From Chamaelirium japonicum (taxonomy: Eukaryota > Streptophyta > Magnoliopsida > Liliales > Melanthiaceae), in NCBI GenBank assembly GCA_947650365.1, contig OX393549.1, positions 87,255,703 to 87,319,702 on the forward strand: 64,000 nucleotides of DNA, given 5' to 3'. The notes under the pieces are model-generated. The model was not told where the DNA came from, ran no database searches, and saw only the letters and a program-made list of their open reading frames with translations. Positions within the stretch are counted from its first letter, which is position 1, and the number at the start of each line of letters is the position of its first letter. Made by a program: the position numbers and the translations under genes. Positions 14,195 through 29,200 of the stretch are shown here, one piece after another.

Positions 14195-14580
14195 AAAACG
14201 ACAATTTTTTAAAAAATATATATTTTAATAACCATCTTTCAAAAATAATTTCAAAAATGGTCATTTATCCACCACGTCAACTCTTTGGTTAATTTTCTAT
14301 CTAATAAAACCGGTAAGTGAGATACCGGTTTTGAAATCAGTATTTTATTCACTTATTTACACTCATGTCACATGTGAATGTGATAGTTCCCTTTTTAAAA
14401 CCAACTTTAAAGGTGAAAGTGGTATTGGAAACCGGTATTCCACATACCGGTTTTTACTAGTCAAAGAAATTTCAGCACATACCTGACATGGCAGCCAAGC
14501 GGCGGGTTACTTTTGAAATTATTTTTGACAAATGGCTAATAAAATAATTATTTTTTATAAAAATGCTGTTACGAAAAAAA
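14195..14580. mobile_element. Long-inverted-repeat (foldback) element with ACCGGT motifs
   Basis: The left arm contains TTTCAAAAATAATTTCAAAA and the right arm TTTTGAAATTATTTTTGACA. Further in, AAAACCGGTAAGTGAGATAC faces GGAAACCGGTATTCCACATA. The arms are roughly 110-130 bp with a central AT-rich loop. No transposase or certain target-site duplication is seen, so superfamily is unknown. Confidence 0.5.
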
Positions 14581-15122
14581 AAAAAAAACCGCCCCCGCGG
14601 TCAGGGACTTTGTATGACTTGAGAGTAGTATCATAAAGAAACAGATCAGAGTGTCAACTCCTTCCCAAAAAAATAAAAAACTCTTTACTGTTCATAAAGC
14701 GCTCCATAACCATAATTACATCATTGAATCAGTAACAATAACCATAATTTACATCATTCACCTAATCTTAATTGGAAAATAATTGTACAGACTAATCCTC
14801 CGAAGATAGATTTAAAGATAGATTTCAATTACGACCTCTCATCATATCTACAACAACAATCTCTCGAGATGATAACGGGGAATTGTACTAATTATTAAAA
14901 AGAACCAAAGAAATTTAAATGTTTTCAGATCAAATTTTCTCCTAAAGATGCAACACACCAATGGTCAATGATCACCAGAAGGATGTCCTTCCATGATACC
15001 TCAACTAGCTAAGCAAGCTAACAGTGTTACGAATGAGCCACCCACTCTTTCGATCGAGCTAAGCATCGCCATCAATAGTCATCAAAGACCTTTGGGAGGT
15101 AAGGCCTCGTTGATGAAAATAT
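14581..15122. other. Downstream flank of the AVT1-like gene
   Basis: Contains the expected 3' untranslated region of the minus-strand transporter, directly below its stop at 15123-15125. No other feature is recognised. Confidence 0.5.
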
Positions 15123-15635
15123 TCAAACCTTGGATATTATCTGCCGCAGAGAAGAGTACGTGCCCGTGATGCCAACAAAAATTCCGACGACCAAAATCCC
15201 TAATATAGTCACCGACTCAACCCTGCCGCTTCGAGATGCACCGAATATCTTGAGGTAGCAGACACATGGAAACAACACACAAACACTGATTCCGAGGAAT
15301 GATCCAACGAGCGCCATAAGGCTCCCAAAGAATGGGAGTGCCAAGGCAATGATCACTGTGCTAATCACCAGCAGTGTTCTAACAAAAAACGAAGCCGATC
15401 TCTTGTTATTAATCAGCAGCCGTTCCTCAAGCGCGATTGCAATTGGTGCGACCGTCAGCGAGTATTTCGCGATTGGATTCAACAGTGTCGTATATATTGC
15501 TATCTTTGTGAAGAGCTTACCAGCAGGGAGGTTTAGCGTCACCTGTGATTGGACGTCCTCCCCATACATAAGGTAGCCAAACACCGCCATCGATCCGTAA
15601 TTAAGAGTACACATAACAAAGCAAAGGAGCAATAC
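15123..15635 (-). CDS. AVT1-like exon 3 (C-terminal)
   Basis: Encodes residues 272-441, starting VLLLCFVMCTLNYGSMAVF and ending LRQIISKV before TGA (15123-15125). It contains the last transmembrane segments, for example TLLVISTVIIALALPFFGSL. The acceptor AG lies at 15636-15637 on the minus strand (TTGTAG). Confidence 0.93.
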   Translation of the reverse strand, partial: VLLLCFVMCTLNYGSMAVFGYLMYGEDVQSQVTLNLPAGKLFTKIAIYTTLLNPIAKYSLTVAPIAIALEERLLINNKRSASFFVRTLLVISTVIIALALPFFGSLMALVGSFLGISVCVLFPCVCYLKIFGASRSGRVESVTILGILVVGIFVGITGTYSSLRQIISKV

Positions 15636-17177
15636 CTACAATAAAAGGTAATAAATCAAACAATTCTTGCTGTACTCTTGAGGGATCAAAATGTTACATT
15701 TCAACAATTTATTGAAGAAAAAAAATTCAATAATTTAGTAGTGAACATAAAACTTTAAATTGTCAAACTACTTTATAACGAAAGAATTCCTTAATTCAAC
15801 AAATGGGAAGTATCAGTTAAGATGTTTGAAGATCGAAGCTTTGTAGGGTACCTTAGAGAACTTGTTCTTGTCTTTCATCGAAGTGCATATGGTTGGGAAC
15901 ACTGCATGACCACAATAGCAGAAGGCATACAATCCCAGAGCAGTTGGCAAACCTCTCCAATTCAGAAGTCTTCCTCTTTGATGGAAACCAACACCGTCGA
16001 TCGTGGCAGCACAAAGAACAGAACCCACAACGATCACAGAAGCCAAGACTCCACCAATTGAAATGTAAGCAAGCGTACCCAAGCTTCTTAACCATGTCGT
16101 TGGGAGGATCAAAAGTGCTACCAACATAACAAAACACGGTTTTCCGGCAATGCTCATTGTTCCAACTTTAAAACCCATGTCAGGGAATAACTTGTCCAAG
16201 TTATCGCCCTCCAGTATCAATAATCCGATCGCGACAAGGTAGAGTTCTAGGTGCATGAAAAGCGATACAATTATTCGTCCCTTGTAGCCAAATGCAAACT
16301 CCCCAATGTCTGGATAGCTCTTGATGCTCGGATCGGCATCCATACATCGTTGCAGGAGAAGACCTGTGTAGTAAAATATGATTCCCATCATGCAGAAGAG
16401 CACTAAGCTCAGCCATCCTCCCTCTGCGAGGGCATATGGGGTTGATAGTACCCCAACTCCTAGCAAAAGAGAACAAATGAAGTCAGGTTTTAGTCAGTGT
16501 TACACATGCTTTCTGAAAGACAAATAACATGTCCTCGTATACAAATACTATTTTTCAGAGTCATTCAGCTCACTCAACTATGCATCTAAATTCAGCCAGG
16601 TATGTGTAACTGTCTCACTCGAGCTCAACTAGCGCAGATTGAATAGAAATTACAATAAAAGAAATTTCAGTAGGTTCAAGTACAAACCGAAATCATACCA
16701 CCCCCATACTCGCACTCGCAAGGGAACCTTTCCAAACTCCTACACAGACCAAACAATCTCTCTATGGGGGGTGGTTCGGGTTAAAAGGGTAACCCGTTGT
16801 GCATGTGTTATGCGGGCCAGGTTGGCTTATGCATGTCAATATGGAGGGTTGGGGTCGGATTGACCCCTACCATTGGCAGGTGAAGTCGGATTTGGGACAG
16901 GCCTTTTGACGTGATTTTATGAGGTTGACTGAATCTGACCAGACCCATTGCGACCATTCTTTGGAGTGTGACGTCTCTATTTGAGGGCACAGCAACCCTA
17001 TCAAAAGGGTGATCAAGACCATCTATTAAACAAGTGAAGATTCTTTTGCAACTTCTGTAAGATAAGCAATTAGCATTAAAAGGTGTAAGACAATTTAATT
17101 GGAGACCGCCTCTGGATGGTTTGTAAAGATCAACGGAGATAGAGCGATTAGAAAATACGATGGTGTAGCATTTGAGA

Positions 17178-17210
<33 letters not shown>

Positions 17211-20200
17211 GCTAAATGAATGCATTTTCCCCTCCTTTTTTGTCTTTTTTGAAGAAAAAAATTCAATGCAGACCATAAGATCAGTAGATAACCCTTGATT
17301 TTCCACTTCTAGCACATACCTCCTGATGGGGAATATCAGGCTTTTGCTAAGATCGATACTAGGGTCCTAAAATAAGTGGAAGCTTTCCTTCACATCCCCT
17401 CTTGGGAAAAAGAAAAACATGAGAGTTCTATTCATTAACTTGTATGAACTCTCTATGTATAACAAGCCAACTAACCGATAATCAAGTGGACCTTTAACTC
17501 ATGGCCCAAGTTGTTGCAGAAGTTGAAAATAATTGGACCATGATGTCAAGTGGATTATATCTGGAAGATCCAAATAAAAACCAACATTCTACCACTTGGC
17601 CCAACTTGACATCATTATCCAACATCTTTTATCTTTTTGAAATAGACAACAAAGCAATGTTGAAAAAAATTACTTGGTTATGCGATATGGAGATGTGTTA
17701 CCATAGTTGGAAAAAAGATAGCTCAACTGTTTTTGGGTATCCTTACTTGACTATAAGTGGATCAATGGTATGGATCATAGTGGAAAATGTATTCTTTTAT
17801 TGCGATACGTAAGCTTCCATGTATCATTGAGCCATTGACCTTTTTTTTATAATACCCCATATAGCCATAACAATTTATTCAATGAATGGGTTATACCATA
17901 CATCTATATTTCGTCCATCTTTATTCCGTTCTTGACATTTTACTCATACATCCACAATATAGTACGGAAAATAAAGTAATAATGCGATCATCAACCAAGC
18001 TCTATGTGATATCATAAGTAAATTGGTGGCATAGAACATGATTTGTATATGGCTCGAGTGTAAGTGCCTTAGTCAATAGGTCCACTATCAGTCGAATAGT
18101 GCTAAGTTGCTCAATCTACACCAAATGAGTTTGTGTCCTCCCCTTAACAAGATATGTTATGTTCACATGCCTTCACACCCTAAAACATTTTTGTACTCGG
18201 GAACTTTATTGCAACTGCAACCATGGTTGCATCCCAAGGGTTTGTCTTACATTGTGTGGTGTATAAATAACGTGATGCACATGTGGCAACTGGCAAAAAC
18301 AAGACTCAATCTATGTCGAGAAAAAACTTATCATTGGCAGGTTTTGTGTCATGGTCTCTCTGGTGTGATGTACTTACAGGTGGCTCTTGTTAGTTCATTT
18401 AGAACCATTAGTGTGTTTTTGGTACAACTTGGCTGATTTGACAACTTGGACAAAGTATTGTAAGTATGAAGTTGTAACTTGTAAGTGCGTCTTGAGTTCT
18501 AGTCCCTGAGTGTCAGAGAACAAGTCCAAATGAAGCTTCAGCGAAAGATACAAATGAAATAATTCATGCTCAAGCTTCATCATGCCTATCAGAACATCCT
18601 TTAAGAACAAAAGTAAAGGACTTACCGACTTTAGATAGCCCTTGATGTATTTGCTCCATATAGGCATTAGGGATAGCAGAGGCGGGTTTCGCACTAGCAT
18701 GCTTTCATTGATTGCGCATGCACTATATTTATCGATCATATTTTTATTGTGTTTTGTGCATATCGATGTTTGGGATTAGTCGGAGTGGGTGGACTAGTAT
18801 CACCGGACAATTATCACTTAGAAATCCCGAAGTGTAGAAGTTATCACAGGGCCATCTGAACGATTGTTCGGATTGAGTATGAGTCCATCCGAACAATGGT
18901 TCAGACACTTTAGTGTGAGGTCAAAATACTTTTATTCGTTCGGACCATCTTGGCTGGTTTCCAAAGGGTGTCTGAACGATTGTTCGGACTGACAAGAGTT
19001 GGGTACAGACTTTCTGGGTTTGATATCCGAACGATTGTTCAAACTCCCAAGCTTAGTTGTCCGAACAAGGGTTCAGACGGTGTAGGCCCAGAGGGAGCAG
19101 CACTTCTCTATAAATACCTGCCTTGCGTCTTTAGGCTGGATCTTTGGTCGATGAAATTTTTCGGAAAGATTTTTTATTGCTGCCAAATGAGGAAACAGAA
19201 GAAATCTTATATTGGAGTGCGTTCTTCAAGAGGGAAACCTCGATTCCATCTAGGGTTTTTATGATTTTCTTTTTCGGCCTCTCTTGAATTTTCTTGTCAA
19301 TTTTTTTAGAGAGATTCATCTAGGGCTTTCCTATTGCATGCATTGATTTTCCATCTATAGAAAACCCTAGGAGCCATCACATATCACCATTTTCCATATT
19401 TGAGGGTAATCGGCCACTTGAAGGGTGGAGCCTTCTTCGAGGAGGAGATCGAACCGTCGGGATCCGTGAGATGGATTGGATTAAGACCGAAAAACCGAAG
19501 GCGTTTCGTGGGCACACGAATGTGAGGAAGAGCAAACGGTCGGTCAGTAGACTGGAGCCGCTAGGCGCTAATGGAGATCGAGCGATGTACTCGTGGAAAG
19601 GCAAGGCAACGTGAGGCTACACAATCATTGGGTTGGGTGAGTCATGCCTTGTAACCTCTTACCTCACATAGTGCATAATCCTAGCAAGGGCTAGGGGTGG
19701 AGTAGGGAATCACTCGAACCACCTAAAAATCTCTCGTGTCAATCTAAATGCTTCTTTAGTTATTGCTTTACACTTGAGAAATTTTAGGACTATGTGCTAC
19801 AAACTCACAAGGGCATGAAAAGATAAAATCTATAGTAGTGCCATTTTAATTTGGCATATTTAGTCGTTCCACCTATTCAACCCCCTCTAGGTGTTTATGT
19901 TCTATATACTTCCACATTGCCCGCGTGATTTCACCACTCTAACCGGACAAGCATGTCATCTTCAAAAAAAAAACATTACTACAAACTATTACTCTATTAG
20001 TACTATGTACTATAATTGATCGAAAGTGGAGTCCACGACTCATAATGCAGAGATGCAGCTCTTCAGCCATATTGTTTGTGATCTCTCAAAGTTAATACTC
20101 TACTTCCACATGGATGTAGTGATGCTCGTTGCACATCAACATAATGGCATTTTTTACAAGTAAGATGTATCTAGCGGTGACCTTCATAACATTAAGACAT

Positions 20201-23200
20201 ACAACAATGTTGAGTCCAAATAGATTACCATGTCAAGATGATCCAACTTTCTAGATATGAGCCAACATTCCTTTGTTGCATATAGATAACATAACCTTTT
20301 TCCAAAGTTTCAATGGATTATTTTAATATCAGGGTTTTGAATTTTGGTCAAAACCGATCCTTTTTGGCTGTTTTGGATCGATTTTGGCCGGAACCTATCA
20401 CGAAACCCTCTAGTTTTGGGTTTCTGACTGGTTTTCAAGGTAAAGGGGCATTTCAGTAGATAGCTTGCACGTCAACATATTTACATAAAAAACATTTAAG
20501 TGAAATACCCTCCATTTTGATTTAAAAAAACATTAAAAAATCCAAAATCCAAAGGAATCAAAATGCAAATATTCAGTTCCTATACAAAATCAGACTCAAC
20601 AATTTTTGCTAAACAAGAAAGTTCGGTGGAACAAAACCTCAATATTTTAGACTGGAAAAAATCTAAGAAAATCTGGAAGTATATGATCAACTTAAAACAC
20701 GAAAGACCGATAAAATATTTTGAATCTATAAAAATTTTCTTGCACAAGAACCCCTTTTCCTCTAGACTTACCAAAGATTCAGAATCATGATTTTTAGCTT
20801 TTTAACAAAAAGTCAAGGTAAACCGAAAACCCTACTCTTTCAAAAACAAAACCAATATGAAGTGGGTACCGGATGTTGCATAGCATCTGGCCCATAGGCA
20901 TTGGACAAGGAGCATCTTTTTTTGAAATTGAGACATTGAGCACATATATTCGTTATAATATATTCACCAGTTAAATGAAAGAAGCCATTTGGATAATCCG
21001 CCAGATTGGATGATCCTTACAGAAACAATGGTATAGCACCCTAACGTGACCATACCATACTAATTCTACCTATTGCAAAAAAAATGCCATGCACAATACA
21101 CTATCAATCTTGTATTTGACTTGTACATAAGTCAACAATACACCGATTCTTGATAAGGTCTCAAAAGGTAGTCAAATGTGTCATGGGTTCAATGTAAAGT
21201 TATAAATCTGTCAACCCTTGCGAGACAACTCAAAGAGAGAGGATCTAAGCTTATATCCTATCAATTAAAAATATAGGATTGTTCATTGTTTTTATTATGT
21301 TTTTCGGCCACTGAAATGACCTCTATAAATATCAGGTGTCATCTATGATTCTTATATAAACAATGATGCTCGATCCTCCTTGCCACAGCATGTGGTACTG
21401 AGTATTGGCATGATGTAGTGAGTCGACTTCCTAGTTTCATAGGACTAGTTATTGTAAATTTAATTTATTTTTAAGTTTTTATTAGCTATATATGTCTATT
21501 TTAGCAGTAGTTATGTTTGCAATTCTCGTTAATTGGACAAGTGCACATGAAATCTCTATGGTTCTTATATTAATTCTATTTTTTCTAGCTTATATTGATT
21601 TTCTAAATTTTTCTACTTTTTAAGAATTTTTTCTAAATTTTTTGAAATTTTAAAATAAACCGAGACTTAAACCGCCAAAATTAAAATCAGAACTATCGAA
21701 ACCGCTAATCCCGTCTGAAATTGCCTATCCCATCTTGGACTGAAACCGATCATGAAAACCTTGGTTAAGATCAATGAGGTATTTGGCAAGCATCCTCATT
21801 GTGAGTGTTGTTGTAGCTCGTGTGTCCTGAGCGTGAATTTTATGTATTAACATTAATAAAGATGACTTTGGTTATTGTTTTAATTAGAATACTACTTTGG
21901 TATATGTTAATACACATATAATAAAAGGACCCTAGGGAACAGTAGGCCACTGAGGCGCATAGTGGATCCATGCTTGGGAGACCCAGTGGACCAGTTCTGT
22001 GTAGACCTAGAACTAGTTCACAGCTTTGGTGATGCCGGTCGCTTCACCGAGAATAAGCTGTTGGTAGGTAGAGGATATGGTGAAGTCTTCACCACGGGAA
22101 CATGGGATTCCTATTCACCTGACCAAGAACGATGATCGTGTTGAACAATAACCAAGACGGTGCACAGTTCAGTGATTCAGACACTGGTGCATAAACCGTC
22201 TTATTACTATAGATAATCTGTCATTAACCCTAAGGGACGCTGGGCCAACCAGTTGTGTGGTGCTTTGATGTGCCAACGTGTGCGGACCTTCCATAGTCCA
22301 ATACCACGGTACATTGGGTTACCCGGCTGACGCTTGAGTGGCATGCAATCCCTACAGGCAAGGTTCGAAATTTCCATTTCGGTCAATATTTCGACCTCCT
22401 GGAAAATGGAAATATTTCGTGGAAATATTTCGACAGTGTGGAAATATTGTGATTTGATGGAAATGGTGGAAATATTGATTTTTTAATGGAATTTTTGAAT
22501 GAAACTCTGGATAATCATAAACTAAGTATAGATACACGTTTTAGAACACTTAGATAATATTTATACCCTATCTACGGGTGTAGAGCATCACAAAGTATGT
22601 ATTTTGCATTTGAGTCTGTGAGTCTTGTGCAGTCTTGTTTGAACCTGTTTTGATCTATGTTTTTTAAATGGTTTTTAATCTTTTTTGTGGAGAAAAATAT
22701 TTCCAAAATAAAGATTAGTTGATTGTTAAATTAATGCTTTAAACGATTTTGAAAATGGACTTAAAACAAGAAAGTTGTGCAAGTTTGAAATCGTACAAAA
22801 ATTATGCTGAAATGCAAAACACTGTTTTTTTACTAAGTCTGAAAAAATGAGTTTTTATAAAGAAAAGTTTTTATACATTCAAAATTTTCTTTGACGGACC
22901 ATGGTTTTCTAGATGTACTTGTAGTTCTACATCTTGTGGAATTTTTTGAGCTAAAAATGAGTTGATTTAACCACTTTTCTCAACATACAAATTTTATGAA
23001 AAACCGAAAAAACTGTTTTCTCCTACTAAAACTGAAAACCTACTTTTTGATTCACTTGGTTTTTGATTTTTTTGATATTTTTATTGAAATCAAATGGGGG
23101 GGTATTTGCTTATTTACATATAATAACATTTAAGTAAATGTCGTCTTAATCAAATGGGGGGGTATTTTTATTTTCTCCATTTACTTTAAGTTATTATATG

Positions 23201-26200
23201 TAAATAAGCTGCTGAAACCGAAACCCCCAGTCCCCTTTTATAACCAGTCAGTCCCAATATTTCGGTGCCAAAATCCCGAAATTTCCCGAAAAATCTCGAA
23301 ATTTCCCGAAATATCTCGAAATTTCCCGAAATATCTCGAAATTTCCACGAAATATCGCGATATTTCGTGCCGGCAAATATATCGTGCGAAATATCGCGAT
23401 ATATCACGATATTATCGTGATTTCTATTTCGTTTGATATCGCAGTAGACATTTCGTGTCGAGGTCTGGGAAAACCGAAATATTTCGCGATATTTCGCGAA
23501 ATATTTCGAGATTTTGTACCTTGCCTACAGGTTATCCGACGTCCAGTGTTGGATGGCTACGTTTTGATGAGTCAATCTGTCCACACAGTTAACCCAGGCC
23601 TGGTGGTTGTCAGTATGACTGACGACGTTCCGGATGCTAGGCATAGCACCAGAAGGTGTATGGTGTTATAAATGACAAGTCATCAAATCCTAGTCAGATG
23701 ATCGATCGGGATCTAACGGTGCTCCCCACCGCCCGAGTCGTATTATGGCACCAGTAATAGGAGGGACTAAGGATTATGAGAGTATAGTAGAGAACAAGGT
23801 TACGAGGGAGTAACATAAGTTTAGGATCACTAGAGTTTAACTCGCGTCGCACTCTGGATGGCTACGCGGGTTAATCGGATTAGGGCTGATTAACAGAACT
23901 TTCGATGTGTCACCGGAACAGTTAATCAGGGATCCGGTTGGAGCTAGAGATCCTGAACCCTGAAGGTTCCACCCTGTCGTTGCGTATAAGAATTGTTCCC
24001 CGACCTGGTTGGATACGTTGGATGCGAAGTAGCACGATGGAGCGCAAGCTCGGAGCCTAAGAACCTAATTCACATGTGTTAAGAACCGTAGGGGTATTTT
24101 GGTAAATGCTGAAATATGGCTCAAAACATATTGAATATGGATCCTAAAATAAGCGGAATAATTCCAGGAGCTCATAGGCGCTGACAGAACTCGATTCCGA
24201 GTAGCGCACCTCACTCAATCTCTCTTACAGTGTTTCACTTTTCGTGAAGGCCGTTTTCATCCAGGCTTCACGATAGACATGTGGAAACCCTAAAAACCGC
24301 CCCCCTCATCCCAATCACTAGGGGGCCAGCCTTAGCTTGCGTATGTGAGTTGGGGCCGACCCTATAAAGGGATTGGAGGGAGAGGGGGGCGGCCCTAGCT
24401 CTCCCTCTCCTGAAAAACCCAAACCTCCTCTCCCTCTGTCCCTCTTTGTGGTTACGGCCAAGGAAGAAAGAGGAAGAAGAAGGAAGAAGAAGGAGGAAGG
24501 AAGGAGAAGGAAGAAGAGAGAAAGAGAAGGAGGAGATCTCGCGGCTCGCCGTCGTCTTCGCAACGAATTCCTCTGTCGGCTCGTAGTCCTTGCACTCAGA
24601 GATAGAACTTCGAGAATTCCTCCATTCGCAAAGGACAAGGTGTCATCCGACAGCTTTCCTTGCGATTCACGTGCGGTTCATCATCGTTCCGTTCTCTTCG
24701 GATCATACATCCACAAGGTATGATGATTCTAAACACCTAACTAGATGCATGCATGTCTTCCGTAGATCGTAGTATGCCCCTAGGGTGTCCGCACATATGC
24801 TAAGATCATAGATTTGCATGTAGATTGTTTTGCAGAATTAATTGTAATGGAACATACACCATAGGATCTTCGGATCTACCTTTTGCTTCCGCTGCGACTC
24901 TGATAATGGGATTTAATTCCAACAAGTGCAACATTCGTTCTCATATATGTCATTACATAATTCTAACTTCCTGCCATAGAAGATCAATGACATTCCACAT
25001 ATTCTTTCTCCTCGTTTGATTTCTTGGCATTGAAATTTATCAAATTGGTCTAATACAGGTAGCCTTGTGGAGGAACTCTGCAAACCAAACCTCTTTATAA
25101 AATTTGAAATATAGTTACAAGGACGTATAAGGATCTATGTTGTGAATCTGAAAACCAATAATATATGAAGCTTAATCTTGTTCTTTATATCAAAATTCAA
25201 ACAAAAAACTACTTGGTTTCTAGCAAAAAAAACTAGATCATTGCTGACCAACAAAATGTATCAAATACAAAGGACCAAAATTATGAACTTACTCCAAATG
25301 ATTCGCAAATATGTATGACTTGATCCACAAAGTTTTGAAACAAAGGAATTGATTATCTCTGTTAATTTAAGATACCACCAGTATGAGGCATATCTAAAAT
25401 CAAATTTTGATTTCCTCAGCCTACATACTATGTGGTCTTTACTCTCTAGAGCTAGAACCTGGGCATATATTATATAGACCTCTTCCTCTAAATATCATTG
25501 AGAAAGGTCATTTTTTCATCCATCTAGTACTTTCTAGTTTAAAATGAGCTCTTAAGCCACATCTATCCAGAATAAGTACCAAGGAATTAGAACGTAGATC
25601 TCATTATAATCAATGACCTATTTTTGGGAAATCCCTTTTTGCCACAAGTTCAGATTTAGACCATTCTCAACCTTCCTTTGGAGTCGCTTTTCGTTATGGC
25701 CCCATTCTAGGAATGACATGCCATCTAAATAGTTCAAACATGATTCTCAATGTTTTCATTGGGCAGCCTTTTAGGTATTCTCGTAACTAGGGTCATGTTA
25801 GTATTCACACCAAGCAATCAAGCATAAAAGTTTATGCACCTTATAATATACTCTCTATCAAGAGAGCCTGCACACAATTTGTGCAGTTAAAACCTTGAAA
25901 GTCTCATGACTGGGTTCACTTTAATGATCGAACAATTCTCTTCAATACAAAGTGTTATTTACGATAAACTTAAAGGAATAAAAACTAGCCCATAAATTTG
26001 CACTCATTGGTCTTCTTAGTCAATCAGATCACAATCAAGGCTTTAGCAAGTTAATCGGTCTTTAAACGGTCAATTCGGTCCCTAATATCAAATGAAAACT
26101 CATAAAGGAGATGCAAACTATAACATGCCAGTACAAACATACTATTAGATGTCATGATCTGCAATTTTCAATAGTTTCTTAATGATTTATAGTCATGCAC

Positions 26201-29200
26201 CTAAAAGTTATAATAGATGTCATTCTATACTGAAAACTGTTATGCTGTCAAAAAATATATATATACTGAAAACTGCTTTGTATATATCTCCAGTGAAATT
26301 ATGATATTATGCAAAAGCTAGATTCAAAACTGGAACCGTTGGTTTCTCTTTAAGCGATCCCGGCTGAGCCTTAGCTTCAACTAAGTTGAGCATGAATTCA
26401 GTGAGGTTTACCTAAACATGATCGATAAAGATTCAGGTCTGTTTCAAGGTTGGTTTATGCCTATGAAACACGGACACTTCTTAGAGGACCCCGTGTCCGT
26501 GTCGGACACGGCTCCGAAGTGTCCTGGTTTTCTTTTGTCCAGGACACTGCCGGACAAGGCTGGGACACGGCTGGGACACGGCAGGGACGTTGTTTGCATG
26601 GGATCGGGGATGAGTTGGATGATTTGTTTGGGGCTTGGTGTAATGGACGGTTGTGATTAAGATTTGGCTTTAACTTATATCCTCTAAGGTTATAACATCA
26701 TAGGATATAATTAATAGGGTTTTTCTTACAAATATTAAAATAATCTTTTAGCAATAATTCTAGAACTTTGTGGATTTTGTGAACTTTATTGGATAGTTGT
26801 CATTACCCTTATGACCTCTAGTGAGGATCCCATAGTGCCAAACCCGACCCCATAGTACATAAACTTCATTTTGCCCTCTTCAATTCAATTTTGATTAGAT
26901 TGAATCATTGAAATTACCAAAAGAAAAAATTTAGTAGTTGTCAAATTGGGGTATTGCGCTACCATTGAAATTTCTTAAACATAACCATAAAGTAATTTCC
27001 CATCTAGTTGGAGCATGTTTTATGAATTATTCTTCGAAGTTAAGCATCTCTATGTAGTATTCATGTATTATATATTATTTATATAAAATTATAAATATTA
27101 ATTGTTGTGTCCTAGCCGTGTCGTGTCCTTCATTTTTTGAAGAAATGTCGTGTCGCGTGTCCGTGTCGTGTCGCCGTACCCGTGTCTGTGCTTCATAGGT
27201 TTATGCTAGGCTGGTTCAAAATAAGTTAAGAGCAGTAATTTGGATGGCCCTTTAAGCTGGTAGGGCTTTAATAGTCCGGATTTAAAAACCAAAAGTCCAA
27301 TTACATAACTCGAAAACATCCAAACAGAATATCAAACTATAAATTATCATCTAATAAAAGAGCAAAATAGAATCAAAACTTTTTAACCAATATGAAAACC
27401 AGAGAAAAAAATCAATCCCGGAGAAGATTTGGCACTTTCTTAAAAAAAATCGGTGGGTGTCCTGAAACCTTCGGGTAGTGGACCCACTTTGGGGTCGGAC
27501 TAGTCCCTACGGGAATGCGCACCAACCCACTAGAAGTTTCGCTATGCACTCCTAGGTAAATGGGGCATGGGAGGTGGAGGGGGGGTATCGAATCGACAAC
27601 CTCCTCACCCAAGCATCAGTTGCTTGCCGACTCCTCTAGAGTAAGATCTGACACTTTATTAAAAGAGGGACTTAGTGAAAAACCCCTTTTTGAGATGTTG
27701 TTAAGCTCCAGTCCCGACAATGTGTTTGTTTGAGCTCAAACCCTTCCCAAAAAGACAGTTTTATATTAAACCTTTGTTATCTTTTTCAACCCTATCAAAT
27801 GACCAAAATGCCCTTCCATTACCCCTCGTACAATAGAGAATCAATAGTGTTTGTATATTGATTGCTGCAGTGATTTCACTACAACATAATATTAATCGGT
27901 TGCTACAATGATTTCACCGTAGCAACTAAATTGATACTCTGCTAACCCGAATTGATACTCTAGAACTGTTAATCTGCTATAGTGATTCTGTAGTATCAAT
28001 TCGGCTGCTACATATGCACGATGGAAGCATCCCACGCCCGCCCAGTGAAATCATCGTAGCAGCTATAGTGGTTTAATTGTAGCAACCGAATTGATACTTT
28101 ATTGCCCAAATTGATACTTCAAAATCCCTGTAGCAGCTACGGTGATTCGGAGTATCAATTCGGTTGCTACAGTGAAATCACTGAGGCAACTGAATTGAAA
28201 TCACTACTACAGTGAAATCACTATAGTGATAACTGTATAGGCATTATAACTGAATTTTTAAGGGGAACTTAGTGAAAACCCCTTTTTAGGAGAAGCCTTT
28301 AAGCTCCAGTCTCGACAATGTGTTCGTTTGAGCTCAAGCCCCTCCCACAAAGACACTTTCAAATTAAACCTTTTGTTGATTTTCCAACTCCTATCAAATG
28401 ACAAAAATACCCTTCTACTATCCCTTGGGCAGCAGAGAATTAAGTGTTTGTACGGTGACCACTACAGGATTTCACTATAGCTTGTGAAGCACGAATACTT
28501 CGGAAGGGCTAGTGTACGAGAACCGTGTACGCACCGGGTACGGGTACGGGTACGTGTATGTCAATTCCCGAACCTGTTACACCATTTTGAATCGAGTAGG
28601 GAACCAGATTTGGGTACATCGTCGGTATGACAGGGGTACGACATGGGTACAAGTACGAGTACAAAAAATTAAAAAATTTAGAAAAATTTAGAAAAATATG
28701 TAAAAATTATAAAAAATAGGAAAAAATATTTTAAATTTTAAATTTTACTTTTTAATTATACTAAAATTATATCATTGATATTATAATATAATTATTAATA
28801 TTTTTTATAGGTACCCCGTCGTATCCATACCCTAATTTTTTAATGTTTTACCATATCGGCGTACCCGTATCGTACTCACACCTGTATCTGTACACATACT
28901 TGTGGTTCATAGACTATAGCAGAATATCAATCGGTTGCTACAGTGAAATAAATGTATTACCCGAATTGATACTCTGCTAACCCGAATCTATACTCTAGAA
29001 TTATTAATCTACTACAGTGATTCTGGAGTATCAATTGAGGCAGTAAAGTATCAATTTGATTGCTACAGTGATTTCACTGTAGCAACTGAATTGATTCTCA
29101 AAAAATTATTGTAGCAGCTACAATGATTCTAGAGTATCAATTCAGTTGCTATAGTGATTTCACTGCAACTGCCAAATTGAAATCACTATCACAGTGAAAT

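Noticed and set aside
16808-17266. 152-codon minus-strand frame as a possible AVT1 N-terminus
   Set aside because: Its sequence has no AVT1 features, and the true first exon with the FNGLNALSG block is at 30373-30577.
17501-18436. Two ~105-codon plus-strand frames as small genes
   Set aside because: No recognisable domain, start context or splice partner; they lie within the transporter intron among retrotransposon debris.
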